NCBI RefSeq assembly: GCF_963678975.1
Contig: NC_089281.1
Location: 10,813,277-10,877,276, forward strand
Source: Dysidea avara
Taxonomy: Eukaryota; Porifera; Demospongiae; Dictyoceratida; Dysideidae
Direction: 5' to 3'
DNA: 64,000 nucleotides
How positions within the stretch are numbered: position 1 is the stretch's first letter; every line of letters starts with the position of its first letter. Positions 1-12,190 of the stretch are shown one piece after another. Made by a program: the position numbers and the translations under genes. The notes under the pieces were generated by a model. The model did no database searches, was not told the DNA's origin, and saw only the letters and a list, made by a program, of their open reading frames with translations.

Positions 1-252
1 GCTGTCCCATAATACAATTTCACAAGTTGGTCTAATGGTTTCATATTGGTTTGAGTCGCCTGCAGGCGCCTGCATTGGCATGGCACATATAAGTTGTATC
101 ATATCAGTTGTATCACATCCCCTCGTGATTTGCCTAACATGTACACCCAAGCTCAAGGGCCATCAGGCAGATCACTCGGGTACATGATACAACTGTTACA
201 TACATACTAGTACTAACGGATATTGCATAATTATATATACATACTAACATAC

Positions 253-2163
253 CTGTAACAGGTGTCCTTTGCAGCTCGTGTTGTGAGATAAAGCAATCTG
301 TCATGAAAAATACAAATACAAAGATTGATACTTATAGTCAAAGAACCGCCACATAAATGTACGGAAATTACAGCACGAGGGGGCTAGTTGAGAGGCTAAT
401 ACAGCACGAGGCAAAGCCGAGTGCTGTATTTGCACCCCCAAGTGCTGTATTTGCACCCCCAAGTGCTGTATTTGCACCCCCAAGTGCTGTATTTGCACCC
501 CCAAGTACTGTATTTGCACCCCCAAGTGCTGTATTTGCACCCCCAAGTGCTGTACCCCAAGTGTTGTATTTTTCTTGCACACAAGTTTAGGCGGTGCTTT
601 AACTGCTATGTTGTACTTCCTGGTCATCTGGCTTGGAGTGACTTTCTCTAGTACTCAAACTGCTGAAATTTTTGGTGATCAGGATATCATTAAGTGTTTA
701 CTCTATTTCTAGTTGTAGAACAACTAGTAGGATTAATTTGGCTAGTTGTAGCAATTTACAACATCATGCACGTGATCAATCATGCTGTCTTAGGGTTTAA
801 AAAGCTTCGTGATCAGACGATCAGTAAGTGTTTATACAATCTATTCCTAGCCATAGAATGAACTCATAGAATTACTTTGCCTGGTTTTGGCGATTTACAG
901 TGTGTTGTTTACATAAAATTCTTTAAATAAATTCTCTGCATAGCTGTACTGTATTTGCCAAAGTGTGCTGTATTTGCCCAATTAGTTGCATAACTGTACT
1001 GTATGACTCATACAGTACAGTTATGCAGTTGATCAGTACCATATGGACAATACGATATGCGGCATTGCTTTGATCCTCCCACGCAAAGTACAATATAATA
1101 TGTAATTATACTTGCAAAGGCCAATATAAAATTACTGCTCCACATAAACAAGTATCTTTTGCATGGCTTATAGCTACCATTAAGGCCACCTTTGTAGTAA
1201 TTAGAACGACACCTAATTCAGGCCTGAAGATTCACAAGAGATTGTAATAGGGAAATCACCCTTTGACCAAGTCATTAATAATCTTTTCTACCCATATGAA
1301 CAGCTTTTAACCCAATGCAGTACTCATTGTGCAACTACTATATAAAAAAGTAATACTAAACGTACCTGCCAAACGGCTCCCACCAGAATGAATGAACCTG
1401 GCTGCTTGAGTCATTGGTATACCTATAGGAAACACATCATGATCATTAATCTAAATGATTAATAGTTGATGTAAATAATGTATTAATGCAAGGTGGATCA
1501 AACAGGACTGGTGAGTTAAAACATTAATTTTTTCTATGAATCAATGATGTAAACATATAGGAGATTTTTCAAAATTCATGAAGTCGCAAATAAGTCATAA
1601 GTCACACTTGTCAGATCAAACTTTTGACATGTCTATAACCTGAAGTGTAATAATAGCACACTTTGGGACTTTTCCCATTTAAAGTACAACATAGTACAAC
1701 ACATTATAAATAAACATTCACATATAAGGAAGGACACACACACATGCATTCACACACACATGTACACACAACAAATACAGGACAGAGAAAACATTTAAAC
1801 ATACCATGGATCCCACTGCCTGATGACGACGTCATCGATCCTATGATGATGAAAATATATTTACAGTACATTATAGGCAAAGCTTATCAACTTACCACTA
1901 CTTGTGGCACTACATGTCACGGTGGGGGCTACATAGTAAAACAGTACATAAATAATAATTAACATTATAAGTACAATAGTAAGGCTATAACAAAAGAAAT
2001 CTGAACACAACTTAGCTTTGGGCACAAGTTTAAAAGTATGTTGCTACTGATTGTATAAACGTGGTTCAAAAAATTATAATACAATTAACTACTACACACA
2101 TTAGATTTAACTCACCAGTGGGATCAGGTGCATGGCTCCTGCCGTCTGCACTAGTGGTGGCTC
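253..2163 (-). CDS. Micro-exon gene, second exon block (A block): Ser/Thr/Gly-rich protein, partial
   Basis: Unknown function. Five small exons can be read on the minus strand, in transcription order 2163-2116, 1928-1896, 1840-1805, 1422-1366 and 297-253 (48, 33, 36, 57 and 45 bp). Each is bounded by AG and GT (donors GTGAGT, GTAAGT, GTATGT, GTACGT, GTATGT), each is a multiple of 3, and every junction is phase 1, so the frame stays open throughout. Translated pieces include GATTSADGRSHAPDPT, APTVTCSATSS, GSMTSSSGSGIH, GIPMTQAARFIHSGGSRLA and DCFISQHELQRTPVT. The set is paralogous, exon for exon, to the block at 5,643-10,602; the equivalent of that block's fourth exon is missing and only an inverted scrap remains near 1,490-1,512. 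It may be the 3' half of one gene with an internal exon-block duplication, or a second gene running off the left edge. No start or stop codon is visible. Repeat-derived open reading is the main alternative. Confidence 0.55.
419..571. repeat. 21-bp tandem repeat (minisatellite)
   Basis: Six perfect or near-perfect copies of a 21-bp unit (GTGCTGTATTTGCACCCCCA plus A) start at 421, 442, 463, 484, 505 and 526, then a shortened copy at 547. Because 21 is divisible by 3, all frames stay open across it and produce artificial heptapeptide-repeat ORFs. A related single unit lies near 965. It sits just 5' (plus coordinates) of the last A-block exon's intron. Confidence 0.9.
572..1365. other. Non-coding stretch between A-block exons
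   Basis: Intron-like AT-rich sequence between two predicted minus-strand exons. It holds a small hairpin around 985-1030 (CATAACTGTACTGTATGA and its complement) but no coding exon that I can support. Confidence 0.5.
1627..1960. repeat. Duplicated segment, copy 1 (pairs with 9,328-9,660)
   Basis: This 330-bp block is nearly identical to 9,328-9,660, including the CATG/CACA-rich stretch, two micro-exons and their splice sites. Its similarity extends into intron sequence, which indicates a DNA-level segmental duplication and not only exon conservation. Confidence 0.85.
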
Positions 2164-3336
2164 CTATAAATAATATATCACATTATGATATGTAGTAGCT
2201 ACTGTAGTAACCTCTAGATGGCCATGTTGGTTCACAACAAACTGAGGAGTTGATTGATGCAAGGTAAAATTTTCCCCTAAAGTTCGTAATGTCAAAGGAT
2301 TGCTCAGTTGTTGTTGTTGTTGTTAACCAACATGTTCAAATTGTCACAAACACTGAGGTGACCTTTCATGTTTTCATAAACAATATGCAAGCATCAGCTA
2401 ATTATTCACTGATACAGTAGTCTAAGTGAGCTTTGTAGCAGGATGACATTGGCTGAGCTGCTATAAATCCTTGAATCATCAAGCAGATGGCATTGACTAT
2501 CTTATCTAGCTGTTAACATGCATGCACCTTGCAAAAAGAAACTTTAGGACAATTAAAGCAAGCCCCTAGTATCATCCATAAAAAAGTTACACTAGTCAGA
2601 AAACATCACTTAGTTGGTTTGAAGAGCTAGTATATGGTGGTAAACAGCTGACTGCATGCCTGCTTGAACACCATTATGTAATTGCATGGCTTGTATCTAT
2701 AACATCTTGTAGATGACTTCAATAGAAATTAAAGTCTATAGACAACTACTAAGCTAAGTGAGCAAGTTTATCCTTAATGGGCTCTAAAATGTAAGTAATA
2801 TAAAATAAAATAAAATTAAGGGATCACTGGAGTAAACCAAGAAGGATCGTGGCTACATTGAGTAAACCCATAAATGTGGCCCAGCCTGGGAAACCGGTCT
2901 TATCACCCATGTCAGCAGATTCGATTTTTCACTCAGAACACAGAGCTACATGAACAAACTATCTAATTTCAATCAAAATCAGCTAGATGTAAGTGGTCTG
3001 GTTTTGCTGGCTGCTTTTCCCAAGTCCAGTGGTGATCAGTACGTGCGGTATAGGACCTTAGTGGAGCTCTGGTCAGCCTGGGGATGGCTGTATAGATCCG
3101 TGGTGTTGAATAATTACCTCTGCTGTGAATTTCCTTTTATTTTAGCCAGACTCGGTCACAAATCAGGGTGAAGTGACACCGAAGAGTGGAAAAATCAAGC
3201 GCATAGCCTTAGCTGTTATCAAATTATGGTTTTGTTTATCTAAAGGTTCTATGCACTGAGTCATTCTTTAAAAAATTGTAGCTATTTATTGGAAACATTT
3301 CAGGTCATACTGAAAGTACTTTTGTGCTTGGTTATG
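2164..3336. other. No gene seen
   Basis: About 1.2 kb with no supported exon. It carries a (GTT)n scrap at 2,310-2,325 and AT-rich simple sequence at 2,795-2,820. A short plus-strand ORF (2,950-3,171) has no recognisable domain and I do not call it. Confidence 0.5.
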
Positions 3337-3337
3337 C

Positions 3338-4011
3338 CATAGATATACGACTCCTAGTAGGGATTGGAAATGGCGTCATGCATCAGAAATAGGCTTGTTT
3401 CGAATGTTACAGGCGGTTTCCATAATTTGTATCATATACTAATTTAATTAGCCCCTAATAAAGTTTTAAAGGTTTTGCGAGAGTGATTTAGAATCTAAGA
3501 GCGAAGTGTGCTACCATCCCGCTAGCTTTGTTCCACAGATTTGGCATTAGATTAAAGCTTGAAAGACAAACGGTTACGCTAGACAGCAGTTGTGCAGAGT
3601 TAGGAGAACAGAAACACGACAGACCTAGTTAAGTTGTAACCAAGGAAATATGCAGCGTTTAAAATAGAGGCGTGGCTTACAAACCATACTGTTCAACTCT
3701 AATGACTATAAAGAGGTACTAAAAAGCCACGTATCGTCTATACCAGAAGGTGTACACAGCTGCTATAGGAACAGAAACATATCTTGGTGTACAAAGCAAT
3801 ACCAAATGGCACGATATGATGAGTTCTTTTGTGGGAAAGGCGATTCAATGACTTCCACCAAAGCAACCTGTATCGCTCAACCTTAGAGAACTTTCATATT
3901 CTGCTAAACCTACACTGATAGTCTACAGTAAAGAGTGACATCAATTGTACAGGTGGTATACTGGGTGTGTGACACCGTTTCCAATCCCTATTAAGAGTCG
4001 TATATCTATGG
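3338..4011. mobile_element. Non-autonomous DNA transposon with about 40-bp terminal inverted repeats
   Basis: The left end (3338-3380, beginning ATAGATATACGACTC) is matched in reverse complement by the right end (3969-4011, ending GAGTCGTATATCTAT), including the inner GGGATTGGAAA. The 0.6-kb interior has no transposase ORF, so it is a MITE-like deletion derivative. The superfamily is not assigned. Confidence 0.75.
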
Positions 4012-4850
4012 TTATACCGAACCATTACTGCTAAGGCACCATGAAGGTGCATGAGACCGGTTATAGGGTGATTTTAGTGGCCAGAAAAATCCAAACCTTC
4101 CACATATAGACATTACATTGTGCAATGGCGAATTGACATAGAATATTAAAAGGAATGTTTTGTAATGTTGTCTACACTACAATGGTACATATCCCAAATT
4201 ATCAAAAAGCCTTAAAATTTGGTGATAATGCTTGTGCAATATAAATGGATATCATACAGTATGATAGCACTGCATAGTATATCGTACTGTATGGTAGGGG
4301 CCACAAAGAAGTAGGCATGACCCATGAAAAACATCATCCAAAAGCCAGCCTCAACTTTCCCTGACAACAGTGAGGCAGTATTGGTTAGGTAAAACTAAGC
4401 CCAAACAAGCTTTCAGATTCTTTCATTGTTCGACATCGCTTCGGCTCGAGAGGTGCCTTTTGGCATACCACAGTACATGTACATGCAATGTCATCTTCAT
4501 ATATCCCATGTCGGATGATTTCTATTACAAAGGAAAGCCATCAAGTGCTACTGCCAAATCTACACTTTTCGCTGCCAGCAAAGATGAATGAGGCGCATAA
4601 AGGAGGATAGTATTTTTTCCATTGATTGCAGAGGTGCTTTTCTAACAGTTCTTGATTTGTAATGCTGTGTAACAGGTTGAACATGGCTGACAGCGAAGCG
4701 TAATAGATGCTTCACTTTTCTGACAATAATTGGTAGCAAGGACACGCAACACTGTTCTTTTGATGAGTAAGCATGGGTTCACCAGTCACAATAATTCTAT
4801 TTTACAAAAAAAGTTAATAAACAAGTACACAAAAATAGGAATTTTCAACT
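4012..4850. other. No gene seen
   Basis: AT-rich sequence with only short unsupported ORFs on both strands. A small ATACAGTATGATAG direct repeat lies around 4,250-4,290. Confidence 0.4.
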
Positions 4851-4854
4851 AAAC

Positions 4855-5440
4855 TAGAAACAAGAGTTAATAATAAGAGAGGAGAGTGTCTAATGCTGTA
4901 TGGTCCTGTAATAGATGATTGCGCAGAAGTTAAATGGCTTCTTTTCCACGTAACGTACAGACTGGCTAGTATACTATCGCATTTAACCACAAAGGCTATC
5001 CCAGACACAAGGGCGTGTGTTCAACTCGGATGTTCCAGTTCACCACGAAGAGCATTGCTCTGTTGCGTAAAGAAGTGTGGTTGTTAACCTCGAAGATAAC
5101 TCTGGGGGAGAGCGTCTGAGAACCAATAAACACTGAACCAAAAGTGGAGTATCACTTTGGATTTTCACTGCGTCGCCATGTTACCCTACCTTTGAGCATT
5201 CTTGAATAGAAGGAGCACTGTTCCCTGTACATACAGCTCAGTCTTTAGTTCAGTCTTCGAATATTCTCAAGGATTCATCACGGTGCGGCTAAACTAATTG
5301 CGGTAAGGAAACGAACAAATACTAGAAGCCTATACGATACACGGAAACGAAGCCATTTAACTTCTGCACAATCATCTATTACAGCACTATACAGCATTAG
5401 ACACTCCCCTCTCTTATTTTTAACTCTTGGTAGAAACCAT
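4855..5440. repeat. Inverted duplication, arms about 130 bp
   Basis: Positions 4855-4985 recur in reverse complement at about 5300-5440 with scattered substitutions. Both arms have a short open frame starting MLY and containing VIDDCAEVKWL, with different residues around it. The arms could be two copies of a degraded transposon or of a lost exon. Flanks share the AATAGGAATTTTCAACTAAA-type sequence found near 5,590 and 7,770, which points to a dispersed element. Confidence 0.6.
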
Positions 5441-5642
5441 AGTACATTGATAAAAAAGTACTGAAAAAAGCAGTAAAACAATAAGTGTTATATCCCCACG
5501 GTGCATTTCTTGAGCACAGTAAGGAAATAACACGTGCACCACTCCAGCTTGGGTACTTTTTTAAAAATCAAAGTTCCAGGTTCCTACTTTAGTTGAAAAT
5601 CCCTACTTTTGTGTACATACTAACAAGAGTAAATAAACGTAC

Positions 5643-8600
5643 CAGGTGGTGTTCTACGCAGCTCTCTAGTCGACCTGAAGCAGTCTGTTATGATAAATAC
5701 AAATATAATAATCCATGCATATGTAATTGTACTTGCATAGGTCAAACAATACTTGTAAAATTACTAAAGTAATATTGAACGTACCCGCAAGACGGCGCTC
5801 ACCAGCCCTACTAGATGTTACAAACTGGACTGGCATTGCTGAGGTGGTGGCTGTACATACACAACACATATCATAATCATTAATCTAAATAATTAATAGT
5901 TGATTAAGTAAATGTGTTATCATAATTTTAATGCAACACAGTGAACATTTGAACAATTTCACTTGCTTCAGTTATCCAAACAATTCCACTTATCTGAACA
6001 CTTTTGGCCAACTATAACAACAAAGCTGTTTGGATAACTGAGGACCCACTGTACTGTATGATAGAAGCACAATAATACAACGAGGCAGAAAATAATTAAA
6101 TGTATAATTTTGACAGTACACTATAAATCATTGACACGCCACCACATTTGCACTATTATTTCACAACAGGGATGCTAATTTTGGAACATTTCCCATGTTT
6201 GCAGTGCTGATTCATAGAAAAAGGTATTTTAATGTTTTAACTCACCAGTCCTGGTAGCTACATGTATCGATGAAGCGAGTTTATCCTTGTAGAGCGTTGC
6301 TCCTCAAGGGGGTGGACAAAAGATAGCTAGACTACGTACATAATGGACAAGGATGATAATTGAAGGCACCATACCACAAAACAGCCTGTCAGAAACAGGA
6401 AATAGGCTGTTCAGCTAATTGTTCATCTTCCATAGTGTTGGAATCCTCTACACCATATTCCTGGTGTTCATAGTCTTGCACAAACATTTGGAGTGGTTAC
6501 ATAGAAAAGCAGACCAGAAGGCAAGTTTGATGTGAATTATTAGCCTGATAATGCAACAACCTCATGCTGGTGTCATCTCAGTTTGGGATATGGTTGCATG
6601 ATTTTGCTAACATACAATAGACAAGATAGGTCTTGTGTGAGATCACATGATCCAGACATAATGCTGATAGTGTGCAATTGTTGCTCTGAGTTTACTGAGG
6701 ACCAGCTAATGATGTGTACATACTGGAGCTTATGAGCCAGCTTTTCACCAGTGCTGCTGTATCACGAGTGCTCAATAAGGGGCAAGATGGGCAACAGATT
6801 GACTACAACATGATAATTGAAGGCACCACCTGACCACAAAACACCCAGTCAAGAGGCAGATACCGTAAGCTGAAATCTCTCACAAAGCACACTCAAGCTA
6901 CCTGCTCATTTTCAGTGTGTTTGAGCCCTTGACACCACGTTCCAGACCTACACAGAAGTCTTGCGTGGTTATACAGGCCATCTGAAAAAACCATCTACCA
7001 AAAGCAAACCAGACAAGTTTGGTATGCAAATTGTTAACCCACAGCTACAGCCTTGCTTCTTTGGCGGAAACACTTCAAATTTTGTGGAGAAAAACCTTTC
7101 ACAATATTAAATACCTACAATGTGTGCGCTACTGTCTTACTGTTTTATCTTTGATCCTTCTTTATCGTGGCCATCTCTCATGGGTACGGCTTCCATCAAA
7201 ACACGCACACCACAGTGCCCCAACATATTGGAATAAACGTGTAGTATAATGTAGCAAGCACGTGATTTAATGTTGGGATACACCTCGGGATATGCTGCTG
7301 CCTGTTCAACATTGCCACTACACACGTAAGGATTAGAGTGTTTGCTTTGGCTTGAAGGTGGTTTCTTTTCTGAGTTTAAAAACAGGTTGTATATGGTGCC
7401 TCTCTACAGACTCTATGGGTAGCTTTCCCAGAGCACTTTTCAGGCGTACTACAACTGAAAAACACCATAGTATCGTGTATCTCATCATCTAGAAAGTGGG
7501 CGTGACCCGTACTTACACGAACTAAAAGTAAGAACAGCCCTGAGGCTTTGTTGAGAGAATTAGTGGAAAATAATACTGTAGACACACTATAAAACAGTTG
7601 AAAAGATACTTCTGTGGGTAATGTGTTGTTTAAAGCGGTTTGTTAAAAATCCGCATCCTTAGGAATGTTTAGCTGTGTATTTTGAGAATTGCAGAGGGGG
7701 GGAATTACTAAATACTGTTATTCAATAAAAATTTACAACAAAAAAGTACACAAACAAGTACAAGAAAAAAATAGGAATTTTCCATATGAGTAGGGACTGC
7801 AGCAATAAAAAGCACTGAAACAAGCCGCTGAGACAAAACACAACTGAATGACTACATTTTAATCCCTACTTTAATCCCAAATTTTTTCTTGCACTTGTAT
7901 AATTGCACATCTTCAACCTAATGTTTTCATTAGAAATTGAAGTCTATACTAAGCTAAGTGTCTAACAAGTTTATCCATTAATGCAAACAATATAGACATA
8001 TGTGACTGGATTTGTGAAAAGGGGTCTTCCACACACATCCAATATGCCAACTTTGACAACTCAAACCTTCAGACTGAAAGCTGCTATTAACTTAAAATTT
8101 GTTCAGTGGTAAGCTCCAACATTGCTTTGTGAATGGGATAAATTTCAGGTTTATATGTTTATTAAACGCTAAGTTATGACTTTTGAAGCTCATAGAAATG
8201 TATGTGTGTGGAAGACCCCTTTTCACAAATCTGGTCATATATATTAGAAAATATGAACCGCTGAGCAAAAACTGCCGTTTTTGCAAACTTCTATTTTGCT
8301 ATTAAAAAGCATTGAAATAAACTGGGTAAAAATACGTATGTTACATAAAATTTTACTCACTTTCAATAGCTTCGTTATATGCACTGAAACAAAGCTCAAA
8401 TGAATAAAACCTACATGCCACCAGAATCCCCTGTTTGTTGGGAGTAAGAAAATCTTTATTTTTAATTCTTGCTCATACACAGTGCACAGTGTGTGAGTTA
8501 TGGGTGCTTGTTTATGATGTGGTAGTAAAAAGTTTACCATCATTATTTGTGACCGGATTTGCAAAAAGGTACCTTTTCCACACATTTGACATACCAGCAA

Positions 8601-10602
8601 ACTAAATGATGTAACATTTAACTCCTCATACCAATTAACTTGCTTTTAGTATCAAAATGTAGCCAAATACTGTAGTTACATTCATTGAAAATTTCAAGCA
8701 ATTATATGCCATGATCAAAAATTATGAAGATTTAAAGTCCAAAAAAATGGGTCAAATTTTGTGTGTAAAAAAGGTACCTTTTCGCAAATCCGGTCACATT
8801 TACTTGTTGAAACAGCCTTCTTCTTTGTCTCCATGTAAATGTACAGGAAAAACACTTACCTTGACCGATGTGCCAGTTCATGGGGAACATACCAAGCCAA
8901 ACCCCATTTTTGTAGCTTGTTTCAGTCTTGAGTTAATTATGATCAATTAAATGAGTTCCTGCAATTTATTTGCCATACTGTGTTGTACAAATCAAGCCTA
9001 TTCCTATTCCAACTGTCTAGCACTATAACTCGCAAAACTATTCATCACTAAAAGCTGAAACTTTGTTTGTCCACTCTTTTGTTACTATAGCTAACAGAGA
9101 AGCAATAAAAGAAAACGGCTGGTTTTGCTCAGCAGGTAACAATTATGAAACTGAAAAATTCATAAACCAACAAGGATCATGTGTCATCAAAAGTACCAAA
9201 GTACATATGCTGGCAAAGTTAAATATTGGGTTTACTTGATATAACCACAATACTTGTTGATCTTTCCAGCCATCTCTTTTTGATCTGTGGATTTATTCAG
9301 CAATCCCTATTCCTAAACTTTGGACATGTCTATAACCCAAAGTGTAATAATAGCACACTTTGAGACTTTCCCATTCAAAGTACAACATAGTAAAGCAACA
9401 CATTATAAATAAACATCCACATATAAGGAAGGACACACACATGCATACACAAACACATGTACATGTACACACAACAAATACAGGACAGAGAAAACATTTA
9501 AACATACCATGGATCCCACTGCCTGATGACGACGTCATCGATCCTATGATGGTGAAAATATATCCTTACAGTACATTATAGGTAAAGCTTATCAACTTAC
9601 CACTGGTGGCACTACGTGTCACAGTGGGGGCTACATAGTAAAACAGTACATACGTATATTACCAAAATGACAATTAATATTATAAGAAATTTGAACACAA
9701 CTTAACTTTGAGCACAACTTTAAAAGCCATATTCTGTCTGTATTAACATGTAGAGATTAATCCCACTTAGTTGCTTCTAATTGAAATGTGGTTCAAAAAA
9801 TTACATATAAAGAAGTTTGTTACATGGCACGGACACTATTTTGCTTAATCACAAAACACTGTAATTTTCACAAACTAACCTGCAGAACTAATTCACAGTG
9901 CTTTTGTTTCATTGTAATATTATGTAGTGAAGGTTAATGGCTTTCAAGACATTGAAATAGGTCAGAACATTCCCTTCCAAATATCTGCCATACAATTTGC
10001 CATAGAAAAAGTTGAGTTCTTTTCAATTAACCTTAACATGACACGCTTAAATTTCCTCTGAATTCCTTTTGCTATAGCTCATCTTAATCACTGTTCACTG
10101 CTCTTTCTAAATCTGGTTCAGAATCTGAGGTATCTATCATGTGTCACAGGTTATTAAGCCCTTTATTGCATGCTCCCGAAACGCCCAACACAAAATTTAT
10201 GGGGAAACTTGCTACACCGGGTCAGTTTAGGCCATTTTTACGTGCCAAATTTCTGTGAAACGGACTTCTTTGGCATTATTGTACTTGCAGTGAGTTGTTC
10301 TACACGTATTAAGCTAGGAAAGTTACTAACAGACTTGAGGTAGGTGATACACAATAATAAATTTAATTCTTAACGATTCTTCAATCGAAATGCATTGGGC
10401 ATGCCTGTTCCAGCTGGCATTTTTGTCATCAACAAAAGTGTAGCAAATGTCCGCAAACTTCTTGATATGCTTGTCCCACAATACAATTAACTATCACACA
10501 CACACACACACACACACATTAGATTTAACTCACCAGTGGGATCAGGTGCACGGCTACTGCCGTCTGCACCAGTTCCTGTGGGCGATGGGGATCTGGACAT
10601 TC
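5643..10602 (-). CDS. Micro-exon gene, first exon block (B block): Ser/Thr/Gly/Pro-rich protein, partial
   Basis: Unknown function. Six exons read on the minus strand: 10602-10534, 9630-9601, 9543-9508, 6302-6246, 5851-5786 and 5684-5643 (69, 30, 36, 57, 66 and 42 bp). All have AG/GT borders, all are multiples of 3 and all junctions are phase 1. The first contains an ATG that could start translation (MSRSPSPTGTGADGSSRAPD), followed by pieces such as APTVTRSATS, GSMTSSSGSGIH, GATLYKDKLASSIHVATRT, ATTSAMPVQFVTSSRAGERR and DCFRSTRELRRTPP. The composition is low complexity and there is no known domain, signal peptide or membrane segment. A TATA box and a candidate non-coding first exon lie upstream at about 12,000-12,190. 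Exons are paralogous to 253-2,163, and phase-1 symmetry would allow both blocks to be spliced into one mRNA. No terminal exon was found. Large introns hold MITEs. Confidence 0.55.
6350..6990. repeat. Two diverged direct repeats of about 170 bp
   Basis: The stretch 6,350-6,525 (GATAATTGAAGGCACCA, CACAAAACA, CAGTC, then a TTCCTGGTGTTC/CCACGTTCC-type stretch) reappears diverged at 6,805-6,990. It lies in the large intron between B-block exons. There is no coding signal. Confidence 0.5.
6991..7998. other. No gene seen (intronic)
   Basis: Only short, unsupported ORFs. At 7,740-7,880 there is a fragment of the dispersed AAAAAATAGGAATTTTCC / AGTAGGGA element also seen at 4,830, 5,580 and 63,000. 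Confidence 0.4.
7999..8241. mobile_element. MITE with inverted repeats of about 40 bp (copy 1)
   Basis: The left end TGTGACTGGATTTGTGAAAA and following GGGGTCTTCCACACACAT are matched in reverse complement at 8,200-8,241. The interior is about 160 bp with no ORF. A diverged second member of the same family is 300 bp downstream. Confidence 0.8.
8549..8798. mobile_element. MITE with inverted repeats (copy 2 of the same family)
   Basis: The left end TGTGACCGGATTTGCAAAAA with GGTACCTTTT is matched by the right end at 8,770-8,798. The ends resemble those of the 7,999-8,241 element, so this is an older or different subfamily. Confidence 0.8.
9328..9660. repeat. Duplicated segment, copy 2 (pairs with 1,627-1,960)
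   Basis: Near-identical partner of 1,627-1,960, containing the 9601-9630 and 9508-9543 micro-exons. The small differences inside exons preserve the frame. Confidence 0.85.
9800..10466. repeat. Inverted repeat, left arm (0.66 kb)
   Basis: Reverse-complement partner of 12,940-13,602, with about 2.5 kb between them. Similarity covers almost the full length but with many substitutions, so the duplication is not recent. The arm sits in the intron between the first two B-block exons. No ORF longer than about 65 codons is shared by both arms. Confidence 0.8.
10494..10518. repeat. (CA)n microsatellite
   Basis: About 12 CA units directly downstream (on the minus strand) of a micro-exon donor. Confidence 0.9.
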
Positions 10603-11094
10603 CTATAAACAATATAATCACATTATAATATGTACGTAGTACTGTAGTAACCTCTAGATAGTCATGATGGTTCACAAAAGACTGACGAGTTGATGTGGGG
10701 TACCCTAAGGCCACTCCAAATAAATTCTCTGTTTCCCGTCCTGGAGTCAAGCATATTTGCATGTGGGCGGGCGGTCCATTTCCATTATTTCATTATAAGT
10801 TTGGCAGCTTTTAAAGCCATTATTTACCTGGCACAACCATGAAAGCTACATAAGAGCATGCTTAAGCTTGTTCCTTCCTTTTCAAGTTGCAAAAATAGTA
10901 CAAACGTGAAGTTTGTGTCAACTTGATAGCACTGCTGACACGTGAGCTGACACTGTTTCAAGATGGCTTTTCTGAGCCTGTCAGTATGCAAGAATAACCA
11001 GAAAATATGGAAGAAGTACGGAATAATGGGCTGACAGTAACCAGATGCGGGCGGTGGACGGGAAACAGAGAATTTATTTGGAGTCGCCTAAAGT

Positions 11095-11528
11095 AGGGAC
11101 CCGCCGATTATGCTCATAATTTTACCTATTATGCTATGCTGCACTGCTCAAAAATTTACCTATTATGCTTAAATTTATGCTCAATACTTACCTATTATGC
11201 TCAAATTATGCCCAATTATTTATGCCTCAGTTCTCATGCTCTGCTAATAATTTCCATAAATAATAAGTGGCTGCAGCACAAACTTACTTGTCAAAGTGCA
11301 TATCACAGAAAAGATCGAAATACTCTAATAGAATAGTCAGCTATGTGATTGTTCTATTAGAGTTACTGACTGTTCTATTAGAGTATATCAATCTTTCTGT
11401 GATGGCTATTTTTATAAGCAAGGATTCGTACTGTTACAAAATATTCTACCTATTATGCTAGCATTATGCTCAATGCTTTCAGGTACCTATTATGCTCATA
11501 ATTATGCCAGCATAATCGGCGGGTCCCT
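11095..11528. mobile_element. MITE with AGGGACCCGCCGATTATGCT ends
   Basis: The terminal inverted repeats of about 20 bp are almost perfect. The flanks repeat CCTAAAGT on both sides, a likely target-site duplication. The interior repeats ACCTATTATGCT several times near both ends and has three CTCTAATAGAG-type motifs in its centre. Decayed relatives lie near 27,180-27,360, 42,980-43,750 and 52,740-53,010. Confidence 0.8.
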
Positions 11529-12002
11529 AGCCTAAAGTATTCTTAATGTCTAAAGATTGTTGTTGATAACCAACACGTTCCAATTGTCACAACAAACAAC
11601 AGTGACCTTTCACGTTTTCATAAACAACATGCATACATCAGCTAATTTTTCACTGATAGCTACAGCGCAGTCCGCTTAAGCTAATACAACATTCTACTGA
11701 GCTTATAGTAGCCGAATGACACTGGCTGTGAGCTGCTATAAATGGCACTGAAGACACCTTGAATCATGAGGCAGACGGCATTGACTACTATTTTATCTAG
11801 CCGTGAACATGCATGCACCTTCTAGCATGGTTCTACGCCGACCTTAACGATTCTGACATGAAGTGCGGCTAGTCCAGCGTTTGAGCCATGTCATATCGAC
11901 AGTAGACTGACTACAAGACATAGAAGCCGGGTTTTGTTAAGCCATTCTGGCCTTAAGGACTGCACATGCCGCGTACATACAACAGTTAAGATAGATACTC
12001 AC

Positions 12003-12190
12003 CCACTGGCCACAGACGAGTCTAATACTTGGAAACGTCGCACTCAGCCGGATGAAACGGATTCACTCAACGTCAAACCTGGCGAGGTCCTTTCCAATAG
12101 GCGTACGGTTGCTACCAATTACACTCAAAGTGGAATCAGCGACCTTACCGTATTCTGGTGGCGGGTCGAGTCAAGGTGGCGAATTTATAG
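12003..12190 (-). promoter_or_regulatory. Minus-strand TATA promoter and candidate non-coding first exon
   Basis: Reading the minus strand, CTATAAATTC (12190-12181) is preceded by two CGTCACTTC direct repeats (ACGTCA, CRE-like half sites, about 12,226-12,250) and by CACGTG at about 12,204. Downstream, a strong donor CCAGTGG|GTGAGT ends at 12003. The stretch between has no ATG and stops in all frames, so it would be a 5' UTR exon, with translation starting at the ATG in the 10602-10534 exon. This is an inference from spacing; cDNA would be needed. Confidence 0.4.

Noticed and set aside
421-560. CRISPR-like regular repeat
   Set aside because: Units are contiguous with no spacers and the genome is eukaryotic; it is a minisatellite.
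301-651. Overlapping ORFs of 60-108 codons with heptapeptide repeats
   Set aside because: Produced by the 21-bp tandem repeat, which keeps several frames open on both strands at once.
2950-3171. 73-codon plus-strand ORF
   Set aside because: No recognisable domain, no paralogue elsewhere in the window and no promoter; cannot be supported.
8244-8600. 118-codon minus-strand ORF
   Set aside because: It spans the gap and ends of two MITEs, so it is built from transposon sequence by chance.
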